Below, in pieces: positions 50,913 through 59,192 of a stretch of 64,000 nt of DNA. Below the pieces are notes generated by a model. The model had not been told where the DNA came from. It worked only from the letters and a program-made list of their open reading frames with translations, and did not search any database. Origin of the DNA: DASXUL01 sp036504855 (GTDB lineage Bacteria > Armatimonadota > DTGP01 > JAKQQT01). Within the stretch, counting starts at the first letter, position 1, and each line of letters starts with the position of its first letter. The stretch covers positions 1 through 64,000 of the forward strand of contig DASXUL010000132.1 of the NCBI GenBank assembly GCA_036504855.1. The letters run 5' to 3'. The translations under genes and the position numbers were made by a program.

Positions 50913-52796
50913 ATGCCCGAAGTCTCGGAACACATTCAAGAGAAGCTCAAAGCCCTGCCCGACAGGCCCGGCGTCTATTTCCACAAAGACGCCAAGGGTG
51001 AGATCCTCTATATCGGCAAGGCGGTGAACCTGCGGAACCGGGTCCGCTCCTACTTCCAGGTTGGCAGCGCGAAGACCCCCAAGATCCAGCGGATGGTTGG
51101 TCGCGTCACCGATTTGGAGTGGATCGTTACAGACACCGAACTCGAGGCCCTCATCCTCGAGTGCAACATGATCAAGAAGCACCGGCCGCCTTTCAACGTC
51201 CGGATGCGCGACGACAAGCACTATCCGTACCTGATGGTGACCATGGGCGAGCCCTTCCCGCGCGTGCTCATCACGCGCCGTGTGAAGCGCGACGCCAACA
51301 AATATTTCGGCCCCTATACGGACTCCCAGGCGGTGTACAAGACCACCCGCCTCATCCGCGACGTCTTCCAGATCCGCGCGTGCGACCTCACCTTCGACGG
51401 CATCCACCCCATCCGGCCCTGCCTCTACTATCACCTGGGGCAGTGCACCGCCCCCTGCGCCGGGTTCGTGAGCCGCAAGGACTACCGCGAGCAGGCGTCC
51501 GAGGTCGTGTCATTCCTGGACGGCAAGTCCAAGGAAGTGCTCAAGCGGCTGCGCGAGCGCATGGCGGAAGCCGCCGCCGAGGAGGAGTTCGAGAAGGCCG
51601 CCAAACTGCGCGATCAGATCGAGGCCGTCGCCACGATCTCCGAACAGCAGAAGGTGCTCTCCACCAAGATGGAGGAGCAGGACGTCATCGCACTGGCCGG
51701 CGACGACGGATCCGCCTGCGTTCAGATGTTCTTCATCCGCGAAGGCAAGCTCATCGGCCAGGAGCAGTTCTTCCTCGAGGGCGCCGAAGACGAATCGTTG
51801 GATGAGCAGATCCAGAGCTTTGTCACCCAGTATTACCAGGACGCGCCCTACGTGCCGAAGGAGATCCTCCTGCCGGTTGGGGTGGAGCAGATGGACATCC
51901 TCGAGAGCTACCTCCGCCAGAAGAAGGGCAGCAAGGTGACGCTCCACTCGCCGGAACGGGGCGACAAAAAGCGCCTCGTGGAAATGGCGGGCACGAACGC
52001 CACGCTGGCCCTGAAAGAACAACTCACGAAACTGAAGGTGCGCCTCACCCGGGCCGAGGAGGCGATGGACGCGCTGCAGGAGGCCCTGAACCTGCCGGCG
52101 CCTCCCGCGCGCATCGAATGTTACGACATCTCCAACACCGGGGGCAGCCAGACCGTTGGATCGATGGTCGTCTTCGAGAACGGCGAGCCGAAGAAGTCGG
52201 ATTACCGGAAGTTCAAGATCAAGACGGTGATCGGCCCGAACGATTACGCCAGCCACCAGGAGATGATGGAACGTCGGCTGAAGGCCGCCGAGGAGAACCG
52301 GCCTGGTTTCGATAAGCTGCCGGACCTATTCCTCATCGACGGCGGCAAGGGCCAGCTCAGCGCGGTGAAGGAGGTCCTGGACCGCCACCAGGTGTGGATC
52401 CCCATCGCCGGCCTCGCCAAGCGTGAGGAGGAGATCTTCCTGCCGGGCGATTCCCTTCCGGTGGTGCTCGCCAAGGATAACCGCGGACTCCATCTTTGCC
52501 AGCGCCTCCGCGACGAAGCGCACCGCTACGGCATCACCTATCACCGCAAGCTGCGCGGGAAGGCGGCCTTCGCCAGCATTCTGGACGAGTTGCCCGGAAT
52601 CGGCGAGAAGCGTCGCACGGCCCTGCTGAGGGCCTTCCCGGACCTCCCGCATATGTGCGCCGCCAGCTTGGATCAACTGGCCGCCGTGCCCGGCATGAAC
52701 CGGAGCATGGCCGGCATCGTCTATCAGCACCTCCAGGATTTCCAGAGAAACTGGGAGGGGCTGGTGAAGGACGCGAATGCGCCGGCAGCGCAATAG
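50913..52796 (+). CDS. uvrC: Excinuclease ABC subunit C
   Basis: The dual-incision nuclease of nucleotide excision repair (627 residues). The N-terminal GIY-YIG domain is LPDRPGVYFHKDAKGEILYIGKAVNLRNRVRSYF, followed by the Cys-containing linker HLGQCTAPCAG, a UVR helix pair (EEEFEKAAKLRDQIEAV), the RNase H-like nuclease (IECYDISNTGGSQTVGSMVVFENG...LIDGGKGQLSAV) and tandem HhH motifs (LDELPGIGEKRRTALL, LAAVPGMNRSMAG). ATG 50913 fits the family start (SEHIQEKLKALPDRPG). All domains are complete. Confidence 0.96.
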   Translation: MPEVSEHIQEKLKALPDRPGVYFHKDAKGEILYIGKAVNLRNRVRSYFQVGSAKTPKIQRMVGRVTDLEWIVTDTELEALILECNMIKKHRPPFNVRMRDDKHYPYLMVTMGEPFPRVLITRRVKRDANKYFGPYTDSQAVYKTTRLIRDVFQIRACDLTFDGIHPIRPCLYYHLGQCTAPCAGFVSRKDYREQASEVVSFLDGKSKEVLKRLRERMAEAAAEEEFEKAAKLRDQIEAVATISEQQKVLSTKMEEQDVIALAGDDGSACVQMFFIREGKLIGQEQFFLEGAEDESLDEQIQSFVTQYYQDAPYVPKEILLPVGVEQMDILESYLRQKKGSKVTLHSPERGDKKRLVEMAGTNATLALKEQLTKLKVRLTRAEEAMDALQEALNLPAPPARIECYDISNTGGSQTVGSMVVFENGEPKKSDYRKFKIKTVIGPNDYASHQEMMERRLKAAEENRPGFDKLPDLFLIDGGKGQLSAVKEVLDRHQVWIPIAGLAKREEEIFLPGDSLPVVLAKDNRGLHLCQRLRDEAHRYGITYHRKLRGKAAFASILDELPGIGEKRRTALLRAFPDLPHMCAASLDQLAAVPGMNRSMAGIVYQHLQDFQRNWEGLVKDANAPAAQ

Positions 52797-52883
52797 CGTC
52801 GCTCCTTTGGACCCTCCATTGCGCGGCGGCTTTACAACCTGCCATCGCCGGGCATACCATTTCCACGGAGGAACGGCACGGGT

Positions 52884-53147
52884 ATGGATAAGGGCGCTAA
52901 GTTTACGGGTCTTCTGGTTTTCATCGCCGGGGTGGCGTTGCTGGTCATGGTCTTCATGACGGCGGTGCATCTCTTCCAGGCAACGCATGCGGCAACGCCG
53001 GACCTGAAGAAGCTCCCGGGCGAAGGCTATACGCTGCTTGCCCGGTTCGCCCTTCTGTTCGCCATGGGCTACGTGGCCTCCGCCATCGCCGGCCGCGGCG
53101 TTCAGCTCTTCGAAGCCACCCTGCCGCGCGTGGAAGAGAAGAAGTAA
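52884..53147 (+). CDS. Small two-segment membrane protein
   Basis: An 87-residue protein with two predicted transmembrane helices: FTGLLVFIAGVALLVMVFMTAVHLF (about 7-31) and YTLLARFALLFAMGYVASAIAG (about 49-70). A short charged tail ends VEEKK. GGAGGAACGG precedes the ATG at a long spacing. It follows uvrC after 87 bases. I do not recognise a family. Confidence 0.65.
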   Translation: MDKGAKFTGLLVFIAGVALLVMVFMTAVHLFQATHAATPDLKKLPGEGYTLLARFALLFAMGYVASAIAGRGVQLFEATLPRVEEKK

Positions 53148-53160
53148 CCAGGCCACTCTC

Positions 53161-53295
53161 GCCGGGGCTTGGAAAGCCCCGTCTACGGGCTTCGCCATGA
53201 AGGCCCTGAAGGGCCATCAAACGGGCTCTACCCCATCCGGCGGGCCTTCAGGCCTATCCCGGCCGAAGGCCCGTAGACGGGGGTTTCAACCCCCG
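53161..53295 (+). repeat. Dispersed multi-hairpin repeat, copy 3
   Basis: It has the same hairpin order as copy 1 with few differences (for example GGGGGTTTCAACCCCC in place of GGGGGATTCATCCCCC, which keeps the stem by compensating change). It follows the small membrane protein gene by 13 bases. Confidence 0.87.
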
Positions 53296-53353
53296 AAGGA
53301 GGCGTAGCCCCGAGCCCCCCCGATCCGCGCCAGTTGATGCCGCTCTGATCCAG

Positions 53354-53797
53354 ATGAATCCACGCAACCTGGAGGATCACACGCCCGCTCCTGAATGCCG
53401 GCCCCACGGCGTGGCCGTCTGCCTTGCCGTTTCGGTGATCGCGCTTGCGCTTGGCTTCGGCTTCGGAGTTGCAGTGAACTCGTTCACGTACGGTCGTTTG
53501 CCCGGTCCCCCCAGTAGCGCCGGACTGCTTTTCGTGGGGCTCTTCGCGCTGGTCGGCTTGGCCTTTCCGGGAAGGGCGCCGGAATGGACTGGTCTAGTTG
53601 GCGTTGGCCCCTTTGTTCTGGGACTGCTGATAAGGCTGTGGGTTGCTCCTAGACTCGGATGGTATGCATACCCGCCCGTAGAGTCCTTGGGCTGGGTCTG
53701 GGTCGGTTTCGCCATCGCGCTTGCCGCTACGTTCGCCGGCTGGATCACCGCCTATCGCAAGGGGCTGGTGTCCCGGCTTCGGGGCGATGACCAGTAG
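53354..53797 (+). CDS. Membrane protein of unknown function
   Basis: A 147-residue protein with about four hydrophobic segments: VAVCLAVSVIALALGFGFGVA, AGLLFVGLFALVGLAF, GLVGVGPFVLGLLIRLWVA and LGWVWVGFAIALAATFAGWI. Loops are short and the C-terminus is basic (YRKGLVSRLRG). The ribosome site is weak. No family is recognised. It could be a spurious frame, but the regular hydrophobic pattern favours a real membrane protein. Confidence 0.5.
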   Translation: MNPRNLEDHTPAPECRPHGVAVCLAVSVIALALGFGFGVAVNSFTYGRLPGPPSSAGLLFVGLFALVGLAFPGRAPEWTGLVGVGPFVLGLLIRLWVAPRLGWYAYPPVESLGWVWVGFAIALAATFAGWITAYRKGLVSRLRGDDQ

Positions 53798-53867
53798 GGG
53801 CGCCATGTCGCGCATCTGACAGCGCGGCAAACTACGGGCTTCCTTCTTGCCGCGGCCCCCTCACTTC

Positions 53868-54015
53868 CACGTCACCCTGAGGAACGAAGGGTCTCGGCCT
53901 GACGGTTCGTTTGGTGGAACATCACAAGCACCCAAGCCCACGTTGGCATGGGTGCTTGTTGCGTTGTCTGGGATGGCATCTCAGGCCGAGACCCTTCGTT
54001 CCTCAGGGTGACGTG
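53868..54015. repeat. ~150-bp element with perfect 35-bp inverted arms, copy 1
   Basis: The arm at 53868-53902 (CACGTCACCCTGAGGAACGA...) and its complement at 53981-54015 are perfect. The centre holds a second hairpin with AAGCACCCA / TGGGTGCTT. The same two-layer layout occurs at 58980-59131. It is upstream of the ARC gene. Confidence 0.9.
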
Positions 54016-54130
54016 GGAGGGAACCGCGGCGTGGGGCGAGAGGCGTTCACCTGGCGGCGCGGGATGGCGGCTCCGCCATCACGCCGCAAGCGCCGGGGTC
54101 CAGAGCGGCGGCGTTCTCACGGCGCGTCCT

Positions 54131-54187
54131 CCGGCCCTTCAGGGCCAGCATGGCCGAAGGCCCGTAGACGGGGGATTCATCCCCCGG
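54131..54187 (+). repeat. Dispersed multi-hairpin repeat, truncated copy 4
   Basis: Only the right part of the element is present: GGCCCTTCAGGGCC, GGCCGAAGGCCCGTAGACGG and GGGGGATTCATCCCCC. It lies in the long gap before the ARC gene. Confidence 0.8.
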
Positions 54188-54247
54188 GCGTGTCGTGGAG
54201 CCCAACGCCCGCCTGTGGAACCGCTTTCGGCGGGAATGTGTCTTTAT

Positions 54248-54282
54248 AAGCGGGGCCTCGATTTCTCGAGGCCCCGCTTTTT
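54248..54282. terminator. Strong terminator hairpin with no gene directly upstream
   Basis: AAGCGGGGCCTCGA (54248-54261) and TCGAGGCCCCGCTT (54266-54279) form a perfect 14-bp stem with a TTTC loop, followed by TTTCCTTCTTC. The nearest upstream coding gene on this strand ended 450 bases earlier, so it may end a short non-coding transcript or act as an insulator before the proteasome locus. Confidence 0.8.
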
Positions 54283-54395
54283 CCTTCTTCCCTCCGCAAA
54301 ACGTCTGCTTGCCGTGCGCGGAAACTGGGTAACACGGGGTATCAGCGGATCGCTGCCGGAATCCGCGGCGGCGCCGCCCGAAAGGTTGGGGGTGT

Positions 54396-56093
54396 ATGAA
54401 CGACCGGGAGCGGTTCCAGGAAGAGGATTTCGAGTTTCCCGAAACGCGCCTGCGCGCCAGCGCGATGGTGGATGAGATCATCACCACGCGCCCGCCGGAG
54501 GATCCGCGCCTGTTGCGCCAGCTTCTGCTGCTGCGCCACCAGTTGGAGGTGGACGAACGCCAGTTTGAAGAGGCCCGCGGGGCGCTGGCCGAGTTCGAGG
54601 AAGCCTATGAGAAGCTAACCCAGCCGGCCAACCGTCTGGCCACCTACCTCGGCGTTGCCGACGACGACGGCAATGTGCTGATCAGCCTCGGCGATCAGGA
54701 GTTCGTCGCCAAGGTGGACCCGACCATGGAGGAGCCGGACTTCCAGGTGGGCACGCGCGTCCGGGTGAATGAGGCCTACGCCGTTGTCGGCGAAATGGGC
54801 CCGCACCCCGCCGGACCCATCGTGAAGATCGCCGAAGTGCTGGATGATGAGCGCCTCCGCGTCTCCACCGATGCCCAGGGGATGAGCAGTCGCGTGGTCT
54901 CCCGCGCCGCAGCGCTGAAGGGCGCGGAGTTGAAGAAGGGCGACGAAGTCCGCATGGAGCCCTCGTTCCGCGTCGCTCTAGAACACTTCGCTCAGCAGGA
55001 CGTACAGGACTACTTCCTGGAGACCGTGCCGGAGACTCCGTGGAGCGCCGTGGGCGGACAGGACGAAGCCATCCGCCTGATCCGGGACACCATAGAAGGC
55101 CCCATGCTGCACCCGGAGATCTACGAACGCTTCGAGAAGAAGCCGCTGAAGGGCATCCTTCTGTTCGGGCCTCCAGGGTGCGGCAAAACGCTCATCGGGA
55201 AGGCCACGGCCTACAACCTCACGCGCGAGTACAACCGGGTGACGGGCAAGGACATGAAGGAGTACTTCATGTATATCAACGGCCCGAAGATCCTCAATAT
55301 GTGGCTCGGCGAGACCGAGCGCATGGTGCGCGAGATCTTCTCCACGGCGCGCGAAAAAGCCGCCAGCGGGCACATGGTCTTCATCTTCATCGACGAGGCC
55401 GAGTCCATCCTGCGCACGCGCAGCAGCGGACGCTACCTGAACATCTCCAACACCGTTGTGCCGCAGTTCGCCGCCGAGATGGATGGCCTCGTGAGCCTGG
55501 AGAACGTGGTGGTGCTCCTCACCTCCAACCGGCCGGACTACATCGACCCCGCCATCCTCCGCCCGGAGCGCATCGACCGCAAGGTGAAGATCAACCGCCC
55601 CGATAAGCGCGCCAGCCGCGACATTCTGAACATCTACCTGCACGCCAACATCCCGCTGGACATCAGCTTCCTCGAGGCCAACGGATGCGATCGGGAGGAC
55701 GCTCGGAACGCCCTCGTCAACGGTACGCTCAACTACATCTTCCGCCGCGAATCCGAGACGCGGTTCCTGGAGGTCTTCTTCCGAAACGGCGGCAGCGAAA
55801 CGCTCTATTGGCGTGACCTGCTCTCGGGCGCCCTCCTGATGAGCGTGGTGGAACGCGCGAAGGACTTCGCCATCAAGCGGGCCATCGAGTCCGGCAACCC
55901 CGACACGGGCCTCACGATGGAGGACATGGAGCGCGCCGCTAAAACGGAGTTCAAGGAAAACGAGATCTTCCCGAAATCCGACACGCAGGAAGATTGGCTG
56001 AAGCTGCTGGACTACGAGCCCGACAATGTGGTGAACGTGCGGCCCATCCGCCCCGAGTCGGATGCCCGCCGCGGCAAGAAGACCATCGTGTAG
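54396..56093 (+). CDS. arc: Proteasome-associated AAA ATPase (ARC/Mpa)
   Basis: The unfoldase that feeds tagged proteins into the 20S proteasome (565 residues). The N-terminal coiled coil (about 35-80: LLRQLLLLRHQLEVDERQFEEARGALAEFEEAYEKL), which binds the tag, precedes two OB-fold segments (about 85-195) and the AAA module: SAVGGQDEAIRLIRD, Walker A GPPGCGKT (258-265), Walker B FIFIDEAES, sensor LLTSNRPDYIDPAILRPERIDRKVKI. The C-terminus is GKKTIV and lacks the GQYL tail that docks actinobacterial Mpa on the proteasome. It is first in the UBact locus. Confidence 0.95.
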   Translation: MNDRERFQEEDFEFPETRLRASAMVDEIITTRPPEDPRLLRQLLLLRHQLEVDERQFEEARGALAEFEEAYEKLTQPANRLATYLGVADDDGNVLISLGDQEFVAKVDPTMEEPDFQVGTRVRVNEAYAVVGEMGPHPAGPIVKIAEVLDDERLRVSTDAQGMSSRVVSRAAALKGAELKKGDEVRMEPSFRVALEHFAQQDVQDYFLETVPETPWSAVGGQDEAIRLIRDTIEGPMLHPEIYERFEKKPLKGILLFGPPGCGKTLIGKATAYNLTREYNRVTGKDMKEYFMYINGPKILNMWLGETERMVREIFSTAREKAASGHMVFIFIDEAESILRTRSSGRYLNISNTVVPQFAAEMDGLVSLENVVVLLTSNRPDYIDPAILRPERIDRKVKINRPDKRASRDILNIYLHANIPLDISFLEANGCDREDARNALVNGTLNYIFRRESETRFLEVFFRNGGSETLYWRDLLSGALLMSVVERAKDFAIKRAIESGNPDTGLTMEDMERAAKTEFKENEIFPKSDTQEDWLKLLDYEPDNVVNVRPIRPESDARRGKKTIV

Positions 56094-56103
56094 GCAAGCG
56101 ATG

Positions 56104-56218
56104 GATCGCCTGGCCCCGAGGGGCCGGCTCAGCGGGCTAACGGCGCCTTCGCGCCGTGGCATCAGGGCGCGAAGGCGCCCTTGGTCTCCTGAGCCGGCCC
56201 CTCGGGGCCAGGCGATCC
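56104..56218. repeat. 115-bp imperfect palindrome GGATCGCCTGGCCCCGAGG
   Basis: The outer 29 bases of each arm (56104-56132 and 56190-56218) are perfect complements; inner GGCGCCTTCGCGCC stems add further pairing. It lies between the ARC and nitrilase genes and starts 10 bases after the ARC stop. A partial relative is at 18922-18970. Confidence 0.85.
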
Positions 56219-56245
56219 GCCGCTTCAGGAGACCAATACCGACCC

Positions 56246-57070
56246 ATGAACGATCTCGAACCCACCCTGCGCGTGGCGGCCGTCCAGATGGATGTGGCCT
56301 TCGCCGATGTAGATTGCAACGTGTCCCGCGTGCTCTCCTTCCTCGATGATGCCGCTGGCGGCGGCGCGCGCCTGGCCGTCTTCCCCGAGTGCGTGCTCAC
56401 GGGCTACGGGTTCGGCGGCGTGGAGGAGGCCTTGCCGGTCGCCCAGGCGGCCGCCCTGGCCATTCCGCGGATCGCCGGCGCTTGCGCGCGGCTTGGCGTA
56501 ACGGCGGTGGTCGGAACCCTGCTGCCGGACGGGTGTTCCATCTACAACTCCGCAATCATCTTCCTGCCGGATGGCTCTCAGCCGGCCGTCTACCGCAAGT
56601 GTCATTTGCCGTGGTTGGGCGTGGACAAGGTGGCCGGCAAGGGCCAGTCGCTGGATGTGGTGGAAACGCCGGCAGGGCGGCTGGGAACTCTGATCTGTTA
56701 CGACCTGCGGTTCCCGGAGGCGGCGCGCACGCTGGCGCTGCGCGGCGCCGAGATCATCTGCGTGCCCACGAACTGGCCCCAGGGAGCGGAAACGGCCCCC
56801 GGCTTCGTTACGCGAGCGCGGGCCTGGGAGAACCGGGCCTTCGTGGCGGCATGCAACCGGGTGGGCTCTGAGCGCGGTTTCACCTTCATCGGGCGGAGCC
56901 AGATAGTGAACCCCTCCGGCGAGATCCTGGCCGAAGCGGGCGCCTCTGAGGAGGTCATCCTGACGGCCGATATCCGGCCCCATGACGCCCACGAGAAGAA
57001 GGTCATCGTCCGGAAGGGCGAATTCGAAATGGACCTGTTCGGCGACCGCCGGCCGGAAATATACGAGTAG
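56246..57070 (+). CDS. Nitrilase-superfamily carbon-nitrogen hydrolase
   Basis: A 274-residue C-N hydrolase. The catalytic triad is Glu48 (VFPECVLTGYG), Lys118 (VYRKCHLPWLG) and Cys151 (LICYDLRFPEAAR). The CYDLRFPE segment is like that of omega-amidase/Nit-type members. It would cleave an amide bond; the substrate is unknown. ATG 56246 begins the usual TLRVAAVQMDV start, with CAGGAGA at a longish spacing of 13. It sits between ARC and Dop, both in the UBact locus, so a role in trimming small amides or in the tag cycle can be imagined, but nothing shows it. Confidence 0.9.
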   Translation: MNDLEPTLRVAAVQMDVAFADVDCNVSRVLSFLDDAAGGGARLAVFPECVLTGYGFGGVEEALPVAQAAALAIPRIAGACARLGVTAVVGTLLPDGCSIYNSAIIFLPDGSQPAVYRKCHLPWLGVDKVAGKGQSLDVVETPAGRLGTLICYDLRFPEAARTLALRGAEIICVPTNWPQGAETAPGFVTRARAWENRAFVAACNRVGSERGFTFIGRSQIVNPSGEILAEAGASEEVILTADIRPHDAHEKKVIVRKGEFEMDLFGDRRPEIYE

Positions 57071-57174
57071 TCATCAGTGTCAGTAGTCAGTCATCAGCCA
57101 GAGGACCCTCCAAGCCGGAGCACCGCGCTGATGACCGATGACTCGGGACTGATAACTGAGGACTGAGTACTGAC
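57069..57174 (+). repeat. GTCATCAGT-type inverted repeat, copy 4 (nitrilase/dop)
   Basis: The left arm AGTCATCAGTGTCAGTAGTC... (57069-57098) and right words GCTGATGACCGATGACTCGG...CTGAGTACTGAC (57127-57174) are imperfect complements. It starts at the nitrilase stop codon and ends about 10 bases before the dop ATG. Confidence 0.8.
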
Positions 57175-57184
57175 GGCTATCTCC

Positions 57185-58666
57185 ATGTACGGCATCGAAA
57201 CGGAATACGGCATCCACGTTGAAGGGAAGGGCGCGTCTGACATGGTGTCGGAGGCGCGGGCGGTGGTGCGCGCCTACCGCGGCCGGTTCGCCGCGCCGTG
57301 GAACTACGGCGCCGAGAGCCCGCGCCACGATATGCGGGGCTTTGAAGTGGCGCGGCTCACTCATGACGCCACGGACGCCCAGTTCGAGCGTGGCAGCGCC
57401 CACTTCGCCAGCGCAACTGATGAACGAAGCGACCGTGTGTTGCCGAACGGCGCCCGCCTCTACAACGACCACGGTCACCCCGAATACGCCACGCCCGAAT
57501 GCCGTAGCTTGCAGGACCTCGTTGCCCAGGATCGCGCCGGCGAGCGCATCTTGTTTCAGTGCGCGCTGGAGCGCGCCGTCGAAGGCGCCGCCGTCACCCT
57601 CTACAAGAACAACACCGACTTCCACGGGGCCTCCTATGGCTGTCATGAGGGTTATCTGGCCTCGCGGGAAGTCCCGTTCGAGGAACTCAAGGCGGCCATG
57701 CTGCCCTTCCTGGTGACGCGACAGATCTACGCCGGAGCCGGAAAGGTGGGCGTTGAGCCCGCTGTTCGCACGGACTGTTCGTTCCAGCTTAGCCAGAGGG
57801 CGGATTTCATCTCGGAAGAGGCCAGCGTAGATACGCTGGCGAGGCGGCCGATCTTCAACACCCGGGATGAGCCGCACGCCGATGCGCGGCGCTACCGCCG
57901 CGTTCATGTGATCGTCGGCGACGCGAATATGAGCGAGATGGCCACCGCCCTGAAGGTGGGCGCCACGGCGCTGGCGCTGCGCCTGCTGGAATCCGGCTGG
58001 CGGCCCAACCTGACGCTTCAGAACCCGGTGAAAGCCATCCGCGATATCTCGCGCGATCCAACCCGGGCCTGGCGCGTGGAACTGGAAGGACATCGCACCA
58101 TCTCCGCCGTCGATATCCAGCGCGTCTACTGCGAGGAGGCCCTGGACTGCCTGACGGGCCTGCCGGAAGACCTTCGCTGGGCCGGCGAGGAGTGGCGGCG
58201 CACGTTGGGCCTGCTCGAATCGGACCCGATGGCTCTCTCCGACCGCGTGGATTGGGTCGCCAAGCTCCGCCTCCTGGATGCGTTCCGCGAGGAAGAGCGC
58301 CTCGAATGGAGCGACCCCATGATGACCAGCCTGGACCTCGCCTACTCGGACATCGACCCCGAGGCCGGCCTCTATCACGGGCTGGAACAGGACGGCCACG
58401 CCGCGCGCCTTGTCGACGACGCCGCCGTGGAACGGGCGATGCTGACGCCGCCGGAGGATACCCGGGCGGCGGTGCGTGGCGCCTTCGTGGAGCGGTTTCC
58501 CGAGGAGATTGAAGCGATTTCGTGGGGCGGCATCGCCCTGAAGAACGGAAGTGGCCGCACGGTTGTTGAATTGGGTATCACGAATGCGGAGACGTCTCGA
58601 GATCTGGCCGCCCGCGTCCGCCGGGCGTCCAGCGCGCGCGAGGCGGCGGACCTGTTGAAGGCATGA
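57185..58666 (+). CDS. dop: Deamidase/depupylase of the Pup family (Dop)
   Basis: A glutamine-synthetase-like enzyme (493 residues) that deamidates the C-terminal Gln of the modifier and removes it from substrates. MYGIETEYGI with Glu7 starts the ATP/metal site. Asp95 in GARLYNDHGHPEY matches the catalytic Asp of Dop. Compared with PafA it has the Dop-specific region before that motif (SPRHDMRGFEVARLTHD). NTRDEPHADARRYRRVHVIVGDANMSE and QLSQRADF are conserved. No Shine-Dalgarno site is visible; a repeat lies just upstream. It precedes the UBact gene by 56 bases, the typical dop-pup order. Confidence 0.93.
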   Translation: MYGIETEYGIHVEGKGASDMVSEARAVVRAYRGRFAAPWNYGAESPRHDMRGFEVARLTHDATDAQFERGSAHFASATDERSDRVLPNGARLYNDHGHPEYATPECRSLQDLVAQDRAGERILFQCALERAVEGAAVTLYKNNTDFHGASYGCHEGYLASREVPFEELKAAMLPFLVTRQIYAGAGKVGVEPAVRTDCSFQLSQRADFISEEASVDTLARRPIFNTRDEPHADARRYRRVHVIVGDANMSEMATALKVGATALALRLLESGWRPNLTLQNPVKAIRDISRDPTRAWRVELEGHRTISAVDIQRVYCEEALDCLTGLPEDLRWAGEEWRRTLGLLESDPMALSDRVDWVAKLRLLDAFREEERLEWSDPMMTSLDLAYSDIDPEAGLYHGLEQDGHAARLVDDAAVERAMLTPPEDTRAAVRGAFVERFPEEIEAISWGGIALKNGSGRTVVELGITNAETSRDLAARVRRASSAREAADLLKA

Positions 58667-58722
58667 CCCCGCCGCGGCGAGGTCGCTGGGAATGACCTTC
58701 CCAGGGAGTGGAGGAACGAACC

Positions 58723-58908
58723 ATGACGGCAGTATTCGAGGAGCGCCGGCAGCTCCCAACCCCTGAGCCGGAGCGCCGCCTCGGCGACGGCGGCGGCGGC
58801 CCGGGCCGGCCAGACGTCAAGCGCCCGGACACCCGCAAGCTGATGGACCGCATGAAGCGCGTCGATCCAGACCAGGCTAAGCGCTATCGCCAACGCAGCG
58901 GCCAGTAA
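58723..58908 (+). CDS. ubact: UBact, Pup-like ubiquitin-like protein modifier
   Basis: A 61-residue disordered-type protein modifier. The N-terminus is Glu/Arg-rich, followed by a Gly/Pro linker (GDGGGGPGRPDVKRPDTRK) and a conserved C-terminal helix with the end MKRVDPDQAKRYRQRSGQ. The RYRQR(S/T)G(Q/E) end is, from memory, characteristic of UBact, the Pup variant of Armatimonadota, Nitrospirota and other Gram-negative groups; actinobacterial Pup ends GGQ. The terminal Gln would need Dop deamidation to Glu before PafA links it to lysines. GGAGG lies 8 bases before ATG 58723. It is flanked by dop and, after a 150-bp repeat, prcB. Confidence 0.93.
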   Translation: MTAVFEERRQLPTPEPERRLGDGGGGPGRPDVKRPDTRKLMDRMKRVDPDQAKRYRQRSGQ

Positions 58909-58979
58909 CCTACCCTGCGGAACGTACCGTAGGCGGCAACGTGATACAAGCGTGCCGCCAGTTGCGGAAGCCTTACTCT

Positions 58980-59131
58980 CACGTCATTCCGAGCGAAGCG
59001 AGGAATCTCGTCCTGACCCATCTGTTCAGGATGCGGTCCAAGCACACGAGCAAAGGTCTGCACGGGTGCTTGGGAACTTGCCTGTAGCGGCGGGTCAGGA
59101 CGAGATTCCTCGCTTCGCTCGGAATGACGTG
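58980..59131. repeat. ~150-bp element with perfect 40-bp inverted arms, copy 2
   Basis: The arm at 58980-59019 (CACGTCATTCCGAGCGAAGC...) and its complement at 59092-59131 are perfect. The centre contains CCAAGCAC...GTGCTTGG, matching the inner hairpin of the copy at 53868-54015. It lies between the UBact and prcB genes. From memory, similar TCATTCCGAGCGAAGCGAG words are common in intergenic palindromes of many bacteria. Confidence 0.9.
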
Positions 59132-59192
59132 GGACGCGAAAGCCGCATTCCGAGTAGGTCCCAGTTCGAAGAGAGAGGACGCCAGTTTGAAC

